Shown: piece after piece, positions 9,020-18,282 of the stretch
Numbering within the stretch: position 1 is the first letter of the stretch
How the letters are laid out: every line of letters starts with the position of its first letter
DNA from: Candidatus Woesearchaeota archaeon
GTDB lineage: Archaea > Nanobdellota > Nanobdellia > Woesearchaeales > ARS49
Assembly (NCBI GenBank): GCA_019322895.1
Contig: JAHWHZ010000002.1
Location: forward strand, 186,001 to 250,000
Direction of reading: 5' to 3'
Length of the DNA stretch: 64,000 nucleotides
Position numbers and translations under genes: made by a program
The notes under the pieces: model-generated
Seen by the model: the letters and a program-made list of their open reading frames with translations, nothing else
The model's database searches: none
What the model was told of the DNA's origin: nothing

Positions 9020-9928
9020 CTAATACTCCTCAGCTTCCCAGAATCTTCCTTTTGTTATCATTTCCCATTCTTTTATCACTCTTTCCTGTATGTCTACAAT
9101 CTGCTCTTCTGTTAAATGCTTGAATCTGCCTTGTATCTTCAGGGCTTCGCGGACTGGAATCATCTTAGGTTTGTGATTGATTGTTATCTTCTTTTTCTCA
9201 ATCTCATACAAGGGCCACATTCCTGATTCGACCATCAATTTTCCTGCTTTCAATGTCTCGCTAGGCTTGACAAGCCAGCCAGGCTCGCAAGGAGACAATA
9301 AATCAATGAAAACAGAGCCCTCAACCTTTGCAGCTTTCCTCAATTTCTTGATAAAATCAAAAGGAAATGAAGTGCATGCAGTAGCGCAGTACTCTGCACC
9401 GCCCATTGCCATCATCTTAGCCATGTTTTTTCTTGGAAGAGGATTGCCGATTGGAGGCGGGGTTGTTGTGGTCCGTGAATAAAGCTCTGTAGCGCTAGAA
9501 GCCTGATGGCCAGTATTTGCAAACTGGCAATTATTATAGCAGATGTATATTATCTTTTCTTTCCTATGGACCATGCCGCTCAAGGCCTGCAGGCCAATAT
9601 CATAAGTAGCACCATCACCTGCATAAACAACAACATGAGTACCCTTATCTTTTTTCAAGGCTTTTAAGCCCATCAAGATGCCTGCAGCAACACTTCCTCC
9701 GTTCTCAATGGCGCCGTGCACCCAGGGAATCCTGTAAGGAGTAAAAGGCCATGTTGCTGTAAGTGTCATGCAGCCAGAAGCATTAACCATTATCACATTC
9801 TTGCCAAGGGCAATAAGAGTCAGCCTGATGCCTAAAACCGGATTGCAGCCAGCACAAGCAAAAGTGCCCCCTGTAATCAAATGAGGTTTCTTCATCTCTT
9901 CTTTTATATTAAAATCTACATCTGCCAT
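9020..9928 (-). CDS. porB: pyruvate:ferredoxin oxidoreductase, beta subunit
   Basis: This 302-residue protein is the TPP-binding subunit of a four-subunit 2-oxoacid:ferredoxin oxidoreductase. It has CAGC (residues 25-28), a third Cys in NASGCMT (about 53) and a fourth in SPCEPGW, the four ligands of the proximal 4Fe-4S cluster, and the TPP/Mg motif GDGATYDIG ending in YNN. NTGHQASSAT matches the PorB substrate loop. The complex oxidises pyruvate with CoA to acetyl-CoA, CO2 and reduced ferredoxin. The start overlaps the porA 3' end by 13 bases, and it closes the Grx-aminotransferase-porCDAB operon. Confidence 0.93.
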   Translation of the reverse strand: MADVDFNIKEEMKKPHLITGGTFACAGCNPVLGIRLTLIALGKNVIMVNASGCMTLTATWPFTPYRIPWVHGAIENGGSVAAGILMGLKALKKDKGTHVVVYAGDGATYDIGLQALSGMVHRKEKIIYICYNNCQFANTGHQASSATELYSRTTTTPPPIGNPLPRKNMAKMMAMGGAEYCATACTSFPFDFIKKLRKAAKVEGSVFIDLLSPCEPGWLVKPSETLKAGKLMVESGMWPLYEIEKKKITINHKPKMIPVREALKIQGRFKHLTEEQIVDIQERVIKEWEMITKGRFWEAEEY

Positions 9929-11055
9929 TTTCTATCATCTGCTTTTGCTTTCATGACATCATCCAATATATCAACATAATCTTTTTCTGAAACAAAGTTT
10001 CCTCCAAGGCCCTGTATATAATTACAAATAACATTCTTGCAGCCAGACAATGCCATCTTGACCTCTGGATAAAGGATGCCGCCCATTCCAGGACAGATAT
10101 TCTGGTCAATCACAGCAATATTATTTATTTTTTCCAAAGCTTTCCTCAGCTGCTTCTCTGGAAAAGGCCTGAACAGCCTGATTCTCAACAGCCCAACTTT
10201 TTTTCCTTTCTTTCGCATAGCATCAACTGCAGAACGGGCAATAGTTGAATTAGCGCCTATCATTACAATGACTGCCTTGGCATCTTTTGTCTTGTATTCA
10301 TCCAGGAACTCATACTTTCTTCCAGTTAATTTAGCCCATTCTTTCTGAACCTTGTCAATTACATCAAAAGAATCAAGCATTGCCCTGTGCAACTGCGCCC
10401 TGTATCTCATATAATCCAGGCCCATCGCAGGAATGCCTAACGTCATGGGCTTCTTCACGTCAAGCCGAACCTCTAGTTCAGGATGAGGCAAAAACTTATC
10501 CACCATCTTTTGGTCAGGGACATCAACTTCTGTCCTTGTATAAGAGTGCACAAAACCATCCATGTTAACAATCACAGGCAGCAGTATCTTGGGATTCTCA
10601 GAAATCTTGTAACCCATAACCACGCTGTCAAAAACCTCTTGATTCGTCTCACAAATCAGCATAATCCAGCCAGCATCACGCATAGCAAGAGTATCATTAT
10701 GGTCAGGCCACAATCCAATAGGCGCAGAGAGGCATCTTGAGACAGTTGTAAGAACCATAGGAGTCCTGCAGCCAGAAATGATAGGAAGCATTTCATGCAT
10801 CAGCAGCAGACCCTGGGAACTTGTGGCTGTAAAAGTCCTTGCGCCGGTCATAGACGCTCCTAGACACGCAGAAGCAGCACTATGCTCTGAATCAAGAACA
10901 ACAAACTCTCCTTTGAAATCTCCTTTTGCCTTCCAGGCAGCGATTGTCTCAATGATTTCTGTAGTAGGAGTTATAGGAAAAACCGGGACGCACTGTGCCT
11001 TTGCTCTTCGGGCACCCCAAGCTGCACACGCATTGCCGTCAAGTATATCAATCAT
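9916..11055 (-). CDS. porA: pyruvate:ferredoxin oxidoreductase, alpha subunit
   Basis: At 379 residues this is the usual size of archaeal PorA. It has the pyrimidine-binding domain with VFPITPTTEIIETIA near the N-terminus, EFVVLDSEHSAASACLGASMTGARTFTATSSQGLLLMHE split by the TPP-activating Glu, and a C-terminal domain II with GANSTIARSAVDAMR and VIDQNICPG. It binds the TPP pyrimidine ring opposite PorB. It overlaps porD by 4 bases upstream and porB by 13 downstream. Family relatives act on 2-oxoisovalerate or 2-oxoglutarate, but the four-subunit layout with these motifs favours pyruvate. Confidence 0.92.
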   Translation of the reverse strand: MIDILDGNACAAWGARRAKAQCVPVFPITPTTEIIETIAAWKAKGDFKGEFVVLDSEHSAASACLGASMTGARTFTATSSQGLLLMHEMLPIISGCRTPMVLTTVSRCLSAPIGLWPDHNDTLAMRDAGWIMLICETNQEVFDSVVMGYKISENPKILLPVIVNMDGFVHSYTRTEVDVPDQKMVDKFLPHPELEVRLDVKKPMTLGIPAMGLDYMRYRAQLHRAMLDSFDVIDKVQKEWAKLTGRKYEFLDEYKTKDAKAVIVMIGANSTIARSAVDAMRKKGKKVGLLRIRLFRPFPEKQLRKALEKINNIAVIDQNICPGMGGILYPEVKMALSGCKNVICNYIQGLGGNFVSEKDYVDILDDVMKAKADDRKWQM

Positions 11056-11360
11056 TTTTTATTCTGCTTACCTCTCTCTTGCTCAACTGAAATGCATTTC
11101 ACAGGACAAATCTCAACACACAACAAGCAGCCCTTGCATACCTTGCCGTTGCAGACAGGAAAACCCTCCTTGTTGACATCATAAGCAGCATCTGGACAGT
11201 GCAGCCAGCACAATCCGCACTTGATGCACTTGGAATAATCAATCACCGGCTTGAAAGTCCTCCAATTAGCGCGCTCAATCAATTTCTGCTCTTCAACAGC
11301 ATAAGGAACGCCTTTTTTTCCAAGATTCTTTATGTCTTTCTCCTTGATAAGCTTGTTCAA
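11052..11360 (-). CDS. porD: pyruvate:ferredoxin oxidoreductase, delta (ferredoxin) subunit
   Basis: This 102-residue protein carries two 4Fe-4S motifs, CIKCGLCWLHCPD (about residues 43-54) and CKGCLLCVEICPV (about 79-90), the pattern of the PorD subunit that passes electrons from PorB to free ferredoxin. The N-terminal 35 residues (with NLGKKGVPYAVEEQ) match the PorD-specific extension. The start overlaps the porC stop by 4 bases. Confidence 0.93.
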   Translation of the reverse strand: MNKLIKEKDIKNLGKKGVPYAVEEQKLIERANWRTFKPVIDYSKCIKCGLCWLHCPDAAYDVNKEGFPVCNGKVCKGCLLCVEICPVKCISVEQERGKQNKK

Positions 11361-11887
11361 CAGATCACCTTCTCATAACATATTTTTGCAGCCTGCAAAT
11401 TATTCTTGACAGCCTCTGGATGCTTCCTGCCTAACTCAATCTCGACTGCCTTGGCCAGATGCTCTAAAGTTATAGGCTCGAAAATCTTCACAAAAGCACC
11501 CAACAAGGCAATATTAGGAATATTCTTGCCAAGGATCTTAACAGCAACACCTGTAGCATCAACCCGGCAATACTTCACCGTTAGTTTCAAATCTTTTTCA
11601 GTATTAATCAGCTCCCTGGTTGTCTTCTTTCTTCCTTCCAGATGACAAGACAATTCCAGAGTATCGTCAAGGACAATTATGAAATCAGGATTCCAGACAT
11701 ACCCCCTTGTGCCGATAGGCTTCTTGCTAAGCCTCACAAAACTAGTGACCGGCGCGCCTCTCCTCTCTGCACCATACAAGGCAAAATCCTGCGTATAATA
11801 TCCTGCAAGATATGCTGCTCTTGCAAGTATCTGGGCAGCTTTCTTGACACCTTGGCCGCCTCTTCCATGCAGCCGCACAGATATCAT
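11357..11887 (-). CDS. porC: pyruvate:ferredoxin oxidoreductase, gamma subunit
   Basis: The protein (176 residues) begins MISVRLHGRGGQGVKKAAQIL, the hallmark of POR gamma subunits, and has YGAERRGAPVTSFVRLS, the CoA-contact region. ATG 11887 is chosen over the in-frame ATG at 11911 because it overlaps the upstream aminotransferase stop as ATGA and gives the family N-terminus. The subunit joins the alpha/beta core for CoA-dependent chemistry. Confidence 0.92.
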   Translation of the reverse strand: MISVRLHGRGGQGVKKAAQILARAAYLAGYYTQDFALYGAERRGAPVTSFVRLSKKPIGTRGYVWNPDFIIVLDDTLELSCHLEGRKKTTRELINTEKDLKLTVKYCRVDATGVAVKILGKNIPNIALLGAFVKIFEPITLEHLAKAVEIELGRKHPEAVKNNLQAAKICYEKVIC

Positions 11888-13047
11888 CTTTTCCTGTACT
11901 TTTTTAACCATGGCTCCATCCTATCTAGTGCTTTTTTAATCAAATTATATTTTGTTGCAAAAGAAAACCTTACATGGCCCTCTCCAGCAGGCCCAAAATC
12001 AATGCCAGGAACAGCAGCAACTTTTGCTTTTTTAATCATGTTCAGCACAAATCTCTTGCTGCTCTTGTCAAAATCAGTTATGTTTCCAAAAGCATAAAAT
12101 GCACCTTTTGGCATAGGACAGCTTATGCCCATCTCATTAAGCCTTGGAACAATCAATTTTCTTCTCCTTTCATATTCCTTAACCATCTGCTTTGCATGCT
12201 TGTCGCCCATCTTCAATGCCTTGATTCCCAGCAATTGGGAGATTGTGGGCGCGCACACAGTGGTTATCACATGCGTCTTTTTTATCGCCTCTGCAAGTTT
12301 AGGGGGAGCTACAACATAGCCCAGGCGGTGTCCGCACATTGCATAAGACTTTGAAAAAGTCTGGAATGTAACTGCATATTTCTTCATTCCATTGAAAGAG
12401 CCGATAGAATAATGCTTTGCACCATCAAAAACTATCTTCTCATAAGCTTCATCAGAAAAAACATATAAATCATTTTCAACAGCAATATCAGCAAGCTCTT
12501 CCAGTATCTTCTTGCTGAGAACATTTCCTGTAGGATTTGCAGGAGAATTAATCAAGAGCACTTTTGTCTTTTTCTTGTTAATCTGCTTTCTCACTTCATC
12601 AGGATTGACTGCATATTCATCTTCTTCTTTCAAGTCAACAAAACGCGGATTTGCATTGAACAATTCAAAAGTGGAAAGAAATGCCATATAACCTGGATTC
12701 GGCAGGATTATCTGCTCAGAAACATCAAGACAGCAGGCAGCGCCAAGAATCAATGCATCCTGCGAGCCGCAGGTGACAACAATATTGTCTGGACTTGTTT
12801 TTATCTTGTTGTCTTTCTTCAGTTTCTTGGCAAGGGCTTCCCTGAATTCCTTAAACCCGCCGGCAGGAGCATAATGATTCACTAGATGCGCAATCTTCTT
12901 TGTGTGAACCACAAGATCATTGTGCAGGTCAAAATCAGGCTCGCCCGGACCTAAAGAGATAATCTCAGGATGCTCTACAGCAATCTCAAGAAGTTTTTCT
13001 ATCTCTAAATCCGGAAGCTCCTGCTCTCTTTCTGAAATCTCAACCAT
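11884..13047 (-). CDS. PLP-dependent aminotransferase, class I
   Basis: The 387-residue protein is a fold-type I aminotransferase: SLGPGEPDFD near the N-terminus (the GxPDF substrate loop), NSPANPTGNVLS, DEAYEKIVFDG and the Schiff-base segment TFSKSYAMCGHRLGYV, with Arg near the C-terminus (VRFSFA) for the substrate carboxylate. Relatives convert aspartate, alanine or aromatic amino acids to 2-oxoacids. It sits between glutaredoxin (8-base overlap) and porC (4-base overlap), so it may feed a 2-oxoacid such as pyruvate from alanine into the POR complex; that link is inference from the operon. Confidence 0.9.
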   Translation of the reverse strand: MVEISEREQELPDLEIEKLLEIAVEHPEIISLGPGEPDFDLHNDLVVHTKKIAHLVNHYAPAGGFKEFREALAKKLKKDNKIKTSPDNIVVTCGSQDALILGAACCLDVSEQIILPNPGYMAFLSTFELFNANPRFVDLKEEDEYAVNPDEVRKQINKKKTKVLLINSPANPTGNVLSKKILEELADIAVENDLYVFSDEAYEKIVFDGAKHYSIGSFNGMKKYAVTFQTFSKSYAMCGHRLGYVVAPPKLAEAIKKTHVITTVCAPTISQLLGIKALKMGDKHAKQMVKEYERRRKLIVPRLNEMGISCPMPKGAFYAFGNITDFDKSSKRFVLNMIKKAKVAAVPGIDFGPAGEGHVRFSFATKYNLIKKALDRMEPWLKKYRKR

Positions 13048-13291
13048 TTTTTAACTTTAAGGCTTTTTTCATGGCATCTTCATCAAACCCGACAATTATT
13101 GTTCCATTGATATCTAATACAGGAACACCCATCTGGTCTGATTTTTTAATCATCTCTTTTCTTGCTTCATCATCAGTGCTCACATCATGATCCTTGAACG
13201 CAATCTTGCGCTCTTTAAGAAACGCCTTTGCCTTCTTGCAATAAGGGCAGGTAGGCGTTGAATAAACGAGCACCTTTGATTTTTTTGCCAT
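13040..13291 (-). CDS. glutaredoxin-like protein
   Basis: This 83-residue thioredoxin-fold protein has the CPYC active site (YSTPTCPYCKKAKAFL, residues 10-25), the cis-Pro segment MGVPVLDING and a C-terminal IIVGFDEDAMKKAL helix, all typical of glutaredoxins. It probably reduces disulfides in the cytosol. It is the first gene of the operon running into the aminotransferase and POR, suggesting redox support for these oxygen-sensitive enzymes. Confidence 0.9.
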   Translation of the reverse strand: MAKKSKVLVYSTPTCPYCKKAKAFLKERKIAFKDHDVSTDDEARKEMIKKSDQMGVPVLDINGTIIVGFDEDAMKKALKLKNG

Positions 13292-13363
13292 TCTACCCTC
13301 GTTTTTTATAAATCCTGATTTGCAAGAACGCTATATTAAAGTTTGTTGTCATCAAAGAGTGAA

Positions 13364-13630
13364 CTATTTTCTTTTATGCCCGATATGGCCTCTTTTTTTC
13401 TTCTTTGCGTCAAGCTGCATCTCTCTAAGAGAAACCAAAGCCCAGATTATGTTCAACACAAGGAAAGGCCAGGCTCTTAATGCATAAGAATAAACACCCA
13501 GCAATACCGCACCTACAAAATTTGTTGCATCATAGATAACTGAATCACTTTTCCACTTTTCTGTCTGGTTCATGAAAAAAGCAAACAAGATTATTGCAGC
13601 TCCTATTATTCCGCTAAGTTCTGGCAGCAT
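13364..13630 (-). CDS. small membrane protein of the CBU_0592 type
   Basis: The 88-residue protein has three hydrophobic helices (about residues 5-22, 35-51, 53-68) and a basic C-terminal tail. The pattern YDATNFVGAVLLGVYSYALRAWPFLVLNIIWALVSL resembles the CBU_0592-like family of small membrane proteins, whose function is unknown. It is divergent from the glutamate synthase gene; the ATG at 13630 lies about 75 bases from the opposite start. Confidence 0.65.
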   Translation of the reverse strand: MLPELSGIIGAAIILFAFFMNQTEKWKSDSVIYDATNFVGAVLLGVYSYALRAWPFLVLNIIWALVSLREMQLDAKKKKRGHIGHKRK

Positions 13631-13706
13631 ATCAAGATATTTGGATTACATGCATATAAATCTTGCGATAGAAAAATTAATAAACAACTTCTTAACCCTT
13701 ATTAAT

Positions 13707-15008
13707 ATGGCAGAAAAAAAAGAACATGCAGACCTGGAAGGCATGCGTTTTCACAAGAACGCCTGCGCATTGACTAACACAAAACTTTATTCTCCTGACC
13801 ACACTGCAATGAGCGGATTATGCGCAAACTGCATAATGTGCGGAATGTGCGAAGTGGGCCTGAAAGCAAAGACAGGAAGAACCTTATTTCCATCTCCTTT
13901 TGGAACAGCGCAGTTTGGTGCAGAAAAAAGGCTTGCAAACATGGAAGACCTGCAGATAATGCCTGAATTATACGGAGAAGGATATTTTTTCACAAAAGTA
14001 AAGACAGAAACAACAATCGGAGGATTCAAGGTAACTGTTCCTCTAGTTATTGCAGGAATGGGAAGCACAAAAGTTGCTTCAGACAAGAATGATGAACTCA
14101 CAATCGGAGCTGCAAAAGCAGGAATACCAAGAGTTCTTGGAGAGAATTATTATATCACATTTGGTGAAGAGAAAGTAAAAGAAACAATTGAGTTATACAA
14201 GAAAAACCAGAAAGAAGGATATGGCGGCTTCATAGTGCAGATAAATGCAAATGAGCACAAGCTAGGCTTGCCTAAACTAGCAGTTGAATTCGGCGCAGAT
14301 GCAATTGAATTCAAGATAGGACAAGGCGCAAAACAAGGAATGGGCGGAGAGATACAATTTGAAGGAGAAGAACTTGCTGAAAAATTCAGGAAAGCTGGCT
14401 ATGAAGTCATAAAAAAAGAGAACGGCAAGTATGAAAGGCACGCTTTTCCAGGAAGCCTGAGCTCAGAATCACTAAGAGAAACACTCAAGGAATATGCAAG
14501 CTATGGAAAACCACTCTGGGTAAAGACAGGAATGGGAGTGGGCATAATCAAACTGATCGAAGAATTAGAGAAAATAAAAAAAGAAGAAGACCTTCCGATT
14601 GAATTACTCACAGTAGACGGCTTTGGAGGAGGAACAGGAATGAGCCCCTGGCTTGTCATGAATGAGATGAACATGCCATCGGGAGCGTTATTTGCTGTGC
14701 TAAAGAAAAGGCCTTCTTTTGATATAATCTTAGCAGGCGGATATGCAACTGGCTTTGACGTGGCAAAAGCAATGATGCTCGGAGCAGACGGCGTTGCAAT
14801 GGGCAGGCCTTTCCTGATAGCAGTAAGACAGCCAGAAGGCATAGAAAAATTCTGCAAAGCACTTGATGAAGAACTGCGGATGGTCGCAGTCACGCAGAAA
14901 GTAAATGAATTAAGCAAGATCGTTGGCAAGAGAAAGGCATTGTTTGCCTTGTCCAAAGAAGCAAAAGACATGTTTGGGATTACGACAGAGCCGAAGGATG
15001 TGCTATAA
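13707..15008 (+). CDS. glutamate synthase FMN-domain protein (GltB central domain)
   Basis: The 433-residue protein corresponds to the FMN/2-oxoglutarate TIM-barrel domain of glutamate synthase, as a free-standing archaeal form. It has GQGAKQGMGGE, VDGFGGGTGMSPW and LAGGYATGFDVAKAMMLGADGVAMGR, the loop, catalytic and phosphate-binding parts. The N-terminus has Cys 20, 39, 42, 45 and 48 (CANCIMCGMC), which can hold an iron-sulfur cluster for ferredoxin input. No glutaminase domain is present, so ammonia or a partner would supply nitrogen. ATG 13707 is used; an in-frame ATG 135 bases upstream lies opposite the divergent gene and adds no family sequence. Confidence 0.85.
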   Translation: MAEKKEHADLEGMRFHKNACALTNTKLYSPDHTAMSGLCANCIMCGMCEVGLKAKTGRTLFPSPFGTAQFGAEKRLANMEDLQIMPELYGEGYFFTKVKTETTIGGFKVTVPLVIAGMGSTKVASDKNDELTIGAAKAGIPRVLGENYYITFGEEKVKETIELYKKNQKEGYGGFIVQINANEHKLGLPKLAVEFGADAIEFKIGQGAKQGMGGEIQFEGEELAEKFRKAGYEVIKKENGKYERHAFPGSLSSESLRETLKEYASYGKPLWVKTGMGVGIIKLIEELEKIKKEEDLPIELLTVDGFGGGTGMSPWLVMNEMNMPSGALFAVLKKRPSFDIILAGGYATGFDVAKAMMLGADGVAMGRPFLIAVRQPEGIEKFCKALDEELRMVAVTQKVNELSKIVGKRKALFALSKEAKDMFGITTEPKDVL

Positions 15009-15009
15009 A

Positions 15010-15231
15010 ATGAACAAATACACAAAATACGGACTAATATTTGGAATATTATTCGTAGCAGTATTATGGCTGGCATATTACATCAACTATGGAATAGGAT
15101 ATGCAACAGGCTATACAATGGCAGCACTTGGACTGCCTGAAATGCCTACTGCATCACTAATCGTATCCTATGCAATAGTAGTGCTGATATTCGTGCTAGT
15201 AGGCTGTATCATAGGCAAATCAAGGAAATAA
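15010..15231 (+). CDS. small two-helix membrane protein
   Basis: This 73-residue protein starts one base after the glutamate synthase stop (TAAAATG) and has two membrane helices (about residues 8-34 and 45-66) with a short basic tail (GKSRK). I do not recognise a family. Its tight coupling indicates co-expression with the FMN enzyme, but a functional link is not shown. Confidence 0.65.
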   Translation: MNKYTKYGLIFGILFVAVLWLAYYINYGIGYATGYTMAALGLPEMPTASLIVSYAIVVLIFVLVGCIIGKSRK

Positions 15232-15285
15232 TATATTTTCCATTGCAATAATGCTTAAATAGGTAATATATTTACTTCCAGTATA

Positions 15286-16308
15286 ATGGTGGATGAAGAT
15301 TATTTGGAGAATATAGATGTGCCTTTAGAAGAGAGAATTGCTTCTATTGAAAATCATGTTCTGGAATTGGAGTTAAAGAATCGTATTAAATTTCCCCCAA
15401 CAGCAAAAATCCAAGGAAGATTCTTGATTATTAACGATCTTGTTTATACTCAAGACCAATATGACGGCATAGTAGTCTATGATTTAAGAACAGGAAACCC
15501 TGTTTCAAGCATCAAGCTGAACTCCTATCAATTGAAAGGGATGGCAACTGATGGAAAATCTCTCTTTCTCCACATGGAGGGAATAGATTTTAGATTACAG
15601 AATGATGACATTGTAATAGCAAAATGCAAAGATCCTGTGGATGAATTTTCAATGACAGATTTTGTAGGAAAGCGCGCAGAAGAAGCAGAAGGAGTTTATT
15701 CCTATTTAGACGCATCCAAAAGCGGAATCAATGGGATGATATTTTCCATTCCTTTAGAAGTTATATCAAGCCAATCTATTATGTTCGGCCCAACAGAATA
15801 TTCTAAAGAAGCGCCTCGTTTTCTGATTCACAAAGATATGAGCATGACCCGCATTGCTTCAGGCCCCGGCTTTATCAATGTCTTTTACAATTTTCATTTT
15901 GGCGAAGGCGGCTGCGGTACTGGCTGCAGAATTGTAAATAATGAAGTTCAGAGCAGACATGGAAATTTAGATATGTTTAAAGAAAAAACACCTGATAGAA
16001 AGCTTCCTTTGATTCTGCGCATGCGTGAAAGCTGCGGCAAGATTTCTGCAAGTTATGAACTGCCAGTTTATAATGAAGAATATCATGAAGAAGACAGCCA
16101 GTCTATTTATCTACCCATTGTTTTCAAGCCGCGTGAAAATGAATCTCTGCAAGCGTCTGAGCTGCAAAGAAATGATGATCTTGTCCATATTTTGTATAAT
16201 CACCGCACGAGCAAACCTAATCCTGGCTGGATTATAAGAGTTCACGAACCATTTAGTTTAGAAACATATCGAGCAAGAATCATGGAACTCAAGCCTGCAG
16301 ATAAATAA
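15286..16308 (+). CDS. hypothetical protein, paralogue of the next gene
   Basis: I do not recognise this 340-residue soluble protein. It shares an internal segment with the next gene: LVYTQDQYDGIVVYDLRTG then ATDGKSLFLHMEGIDF and NDDIVIAKCKDP, resembling one or two beta-propeller blades (a short strand, D-hairpin, next strand). The two genes are tandem duplicates separated by 14 bases. A central Cys/Gly-rich stretch (GEGGCGTGCRI, about residues 206-216) is not shared with its neighbour. No signal peptide is seen. Confidence 0.7.
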   Translation: MVDEDYLENIDVPLEERIASIENHVLELELKNRIKFPPTAKIQGRFLIINDLVYTQDQYDGIVVYDLRTGNPVSSIKLNSYQLKGMATDGKSLFLHMEGIDFRLQNDDIVIAKCKDPVDEFSMTDFVGKRAEEAEGVYSYLDASKSGINGMIFSIPLEVISSQSIMFGPTEYSKEAPRFLIHKDMSMTRIASGPGFINVFYNFHFGEGGCGTGCRIVNNEVQSRHGNLDMFKEKTPDRKLPLILRMRESCGKISASYELPVYNEEYHEEDSQSIYLPIVFKPRENESLQASELQRNDDLVHILYNHRTSKPNPGWIIRVHEPFSLETYRARIMELKPADK

Positions 16309-16322
16309 CCGGGGGGATATTT

Positions 16323-17384
16323 ATGCAAGTAAAAGAAACAATGACTCAAGAGAGTCTGGATGAAAAAGTACTTGATGTTGAAGTGGAAAATGTTGTTGAA
16401 TTGGCTCCAAGGATAGACCGGCCTTATCGTAATCTTGTTGTTATTCAGGGCAAAGTTTTTGCAAGGAATACTTACGGAAACGTAGGCGTCTATGATTTAA
16501 AGACAGGACAGAAAATCTCAGAGATACATATTCCCAATCGCAACCTTGGGGATATTGCAACTGATGGAAAATCATTATTTTTCCATCTGAGAGGGAATTT
16601 TGATTTAAAAGACACAGACATCCTTCTTGCAATGATGATTGAAAAAGACACAACAAGCGTAACAGGGTATGTTGGAAGAGAAACAGATACGAGAGAAGAA
16701 AAAGAAGACATTATGGAATTCATAAACAAGCCGCTTAGCGACCTGCCCAAGCCAATGAAAGGCGAAGCCTCTGAGAATGGAATCCAAAGCAGGATAGTAT
16801 CGATTCCACTGGATATGATAGAAGAAAGCAAGGCATATAATATGCAAATTCCAGATTCGCGCCAGAGATTTTTAGTTGGGGCGCAGGCAGATCTTCACTC
16901 TCATGAAAAATTTGAATACATCTTTGTTTCTTATAGTTTTTTCGCACATCATGAAAAATATTCCGGAATAGCAAATGGCAAAGCAAGTAATTGGAATGCT
17001 TTGCAATTGAAAGCAGTCAGAGAGGATGTTGGAGAAAAAATAGGGCTGAAAATACCTGGAAATATCGTATTCGTAGTAAGGAGCATTCACGGCAAAGATA
17101 TTGTCTATCCTGTATGGATAGATGCTAGACATGAGATGGGCCAAAACTACGGCAGGGAATTCTCACTGCAGCCCGGGGCTGCGTGGAGTTGCCAACAGGA
17201 TGAAAAAGTAGATGCCAGAGAAGAATTCAATAAACATGTCAAGGCATGTTACCAGAATGATGACAAGCTTTACTTTCTCAGAGGAAAATCTCCTTTTGCA
17301 AAACCTATAGGCGTCTCGAATATTTCGCCCACTGAGCTTGTCATATGCAATCTCAAATGGAAAGATAGAGAGAAAGGCAAATAA
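16323..17384 (+). CDS. hypothetical protein, paralogue of the preceding gene
   Basis: The 353-residue protein is a diverged copy of the upstream gene, sharing KVFARNTYGNVGVYDLKTG, IATDGKSLFFHLRGNFDLK and DILLAM at equivalent positions. A strong ribosome site (CCGGGGGGATATTT) precedes the ATG. There is no signal peptide and no known catalytic motif. The two are probably co-transcribed and may form a complex; that is inference from the duplication. Confidence 0.7.
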   Translation: MQVKETMTQESLDEKVLDVEVENVVELAPRIDRPYRNLVVIQGKVFARNTYGNVGVYDLKTGQKISEIHIPNRNLGDIATDGKSLFFHLRGNFDLKDTDILLAMMIEKDTTSVTGYVGRETDTREEKEDIMEFINKPLSDLPKPMKGEASENGIQSRIVSIPLDMIEESKAYNMQIPDSRQRFLVGAQADLHSHEKFEYIFVSYSFFAHHEKYSGIANGKASNWNALQLKAVREDVGEKIGLKIPGNIVFVVRSIHGKDIVYPVWIDARHEMGQNYGREFSLQPGAAWSCQQDEKVDAREEFNKHVKACYQNDDKLYFLRGKSPFAKPIGVSNISPTELVICNLKWKDREKGK

Positions 17385-17425
17385 TCAAAAAGTTAATATA
17401 CTATTTTTCTTTTTTCTCTCTTAAA

Positions 17426-18166
17426 ATGGGTGACAAGAAACCAGTGCTAGGCATTGTGTCTTTTACATGCGACCAGGGATGCCAATTCACTATACTTTTC
17501 ATAGATAAATTATTCCAGATTCTGAAGAAGTTTGATGTGCAATACTTTCATTTGCTGAAAGAAAAGAACAGAAAGGCAAAATTTGACCTTTGCTTTGTAG
17601 AAGGTGCTGTCACGACAAAAAAAGAAGTTGAAAAGCTAAAGAAAATAAGAAAAGACAGCAAAATCTTGGTAGCTTTAGGGGCGTGCGCATGCCACGGCGG
17701 TGTTCCTGCAATGCGGAACTTCATAGAAAACAAGGAATTAGAAAAATATGTCTACAACCAACGGATGCTGAAAGACTCTATTCCTGCAGCAGGCATAGGA
17801 GAATATGTGAAAGTTGACTATTACATGTACGGCTGCCCAATAATCAAGGAAGAATTTGTGAATTTCCTGAAAGACTTCCTTAAAGGAAAGATACTGAAAG
17901 AATTTGAAGGGCCTGTATGCGCAGAATGCCCAAGAAGAGGAACACCTGAATGCTTCTTAAGACAGAAAAAAGTATGCCTGGGCCCTGTGACGCACGGCGG
18001 ATGCTCTGCAATCTGCACAAAAGCGAACTTTGAATGCATGGGGTGTAGGGGGCCAAGGCCAAAAACAGACTATGAAGCAGAACTAAAACTGTTCAAATCA
18101 TTCGGCTTGTCTGAAAAAGAAATTATGGAAAAACTAAACATGTTCAAGAATATAGAAGAAAAATAA
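17426..18166 (+). CDS. NiFe hydrogenase small subunit (group 3 type)
   Basis: This 246-residue protein belongs to the NADH:ubiquinone oxidoreductase 20 kDa / hydrogenase small-subunit family. The proximal cluster ligands are in FTCDQGCQ (residues 13-17), GACACHGG (about 89-96) and the GCP motif (about 138). A C-terminal Cys-rich region (CAECPRRGTPECFLRQKKVC, then GGCSAIC and CMGC) matches the medial and distal clusters of the cytosolic sulfhydrogenase delta subunit. It passes electrons between the NiFe site and diaphorase subunits. The large subunit follows after 116 bases; the NAD(P)-binding partner subunits are not in this window. Confidence 0.88.
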   Translation: MGDKKPVLGIVSFTCDQGCQFTILFIDKLFQILKKFDVQYFHLLKEKNRKAKFDLCFVEGAVTTKKEVEKLKKIRKDSKILVALGACACHGGVPAMRNFIENKELEKYVYNQRMLKDSIPAAGIGEYVKVDYYMYGCPIIKEEFVNFLKDFLKGKILKEFEGPVCAECPRRGTPECFLRQKKVCLGPVTHGGCSAICTKANFECMGCRGPRPKTDYEAELKLFKSFGLSEKEIMEKLNMFKNIEEK

Positions 18167-18282
18167 AAATCCCAAGCGGCATGCAAAAATAATAAATAGT
18201 TGGGATTTTTAAATGTTGCAGATACTCGCACTGTATCTGTAACATACAAAAAATATTGCAAATAAAAAAGTATCTGCAACAA

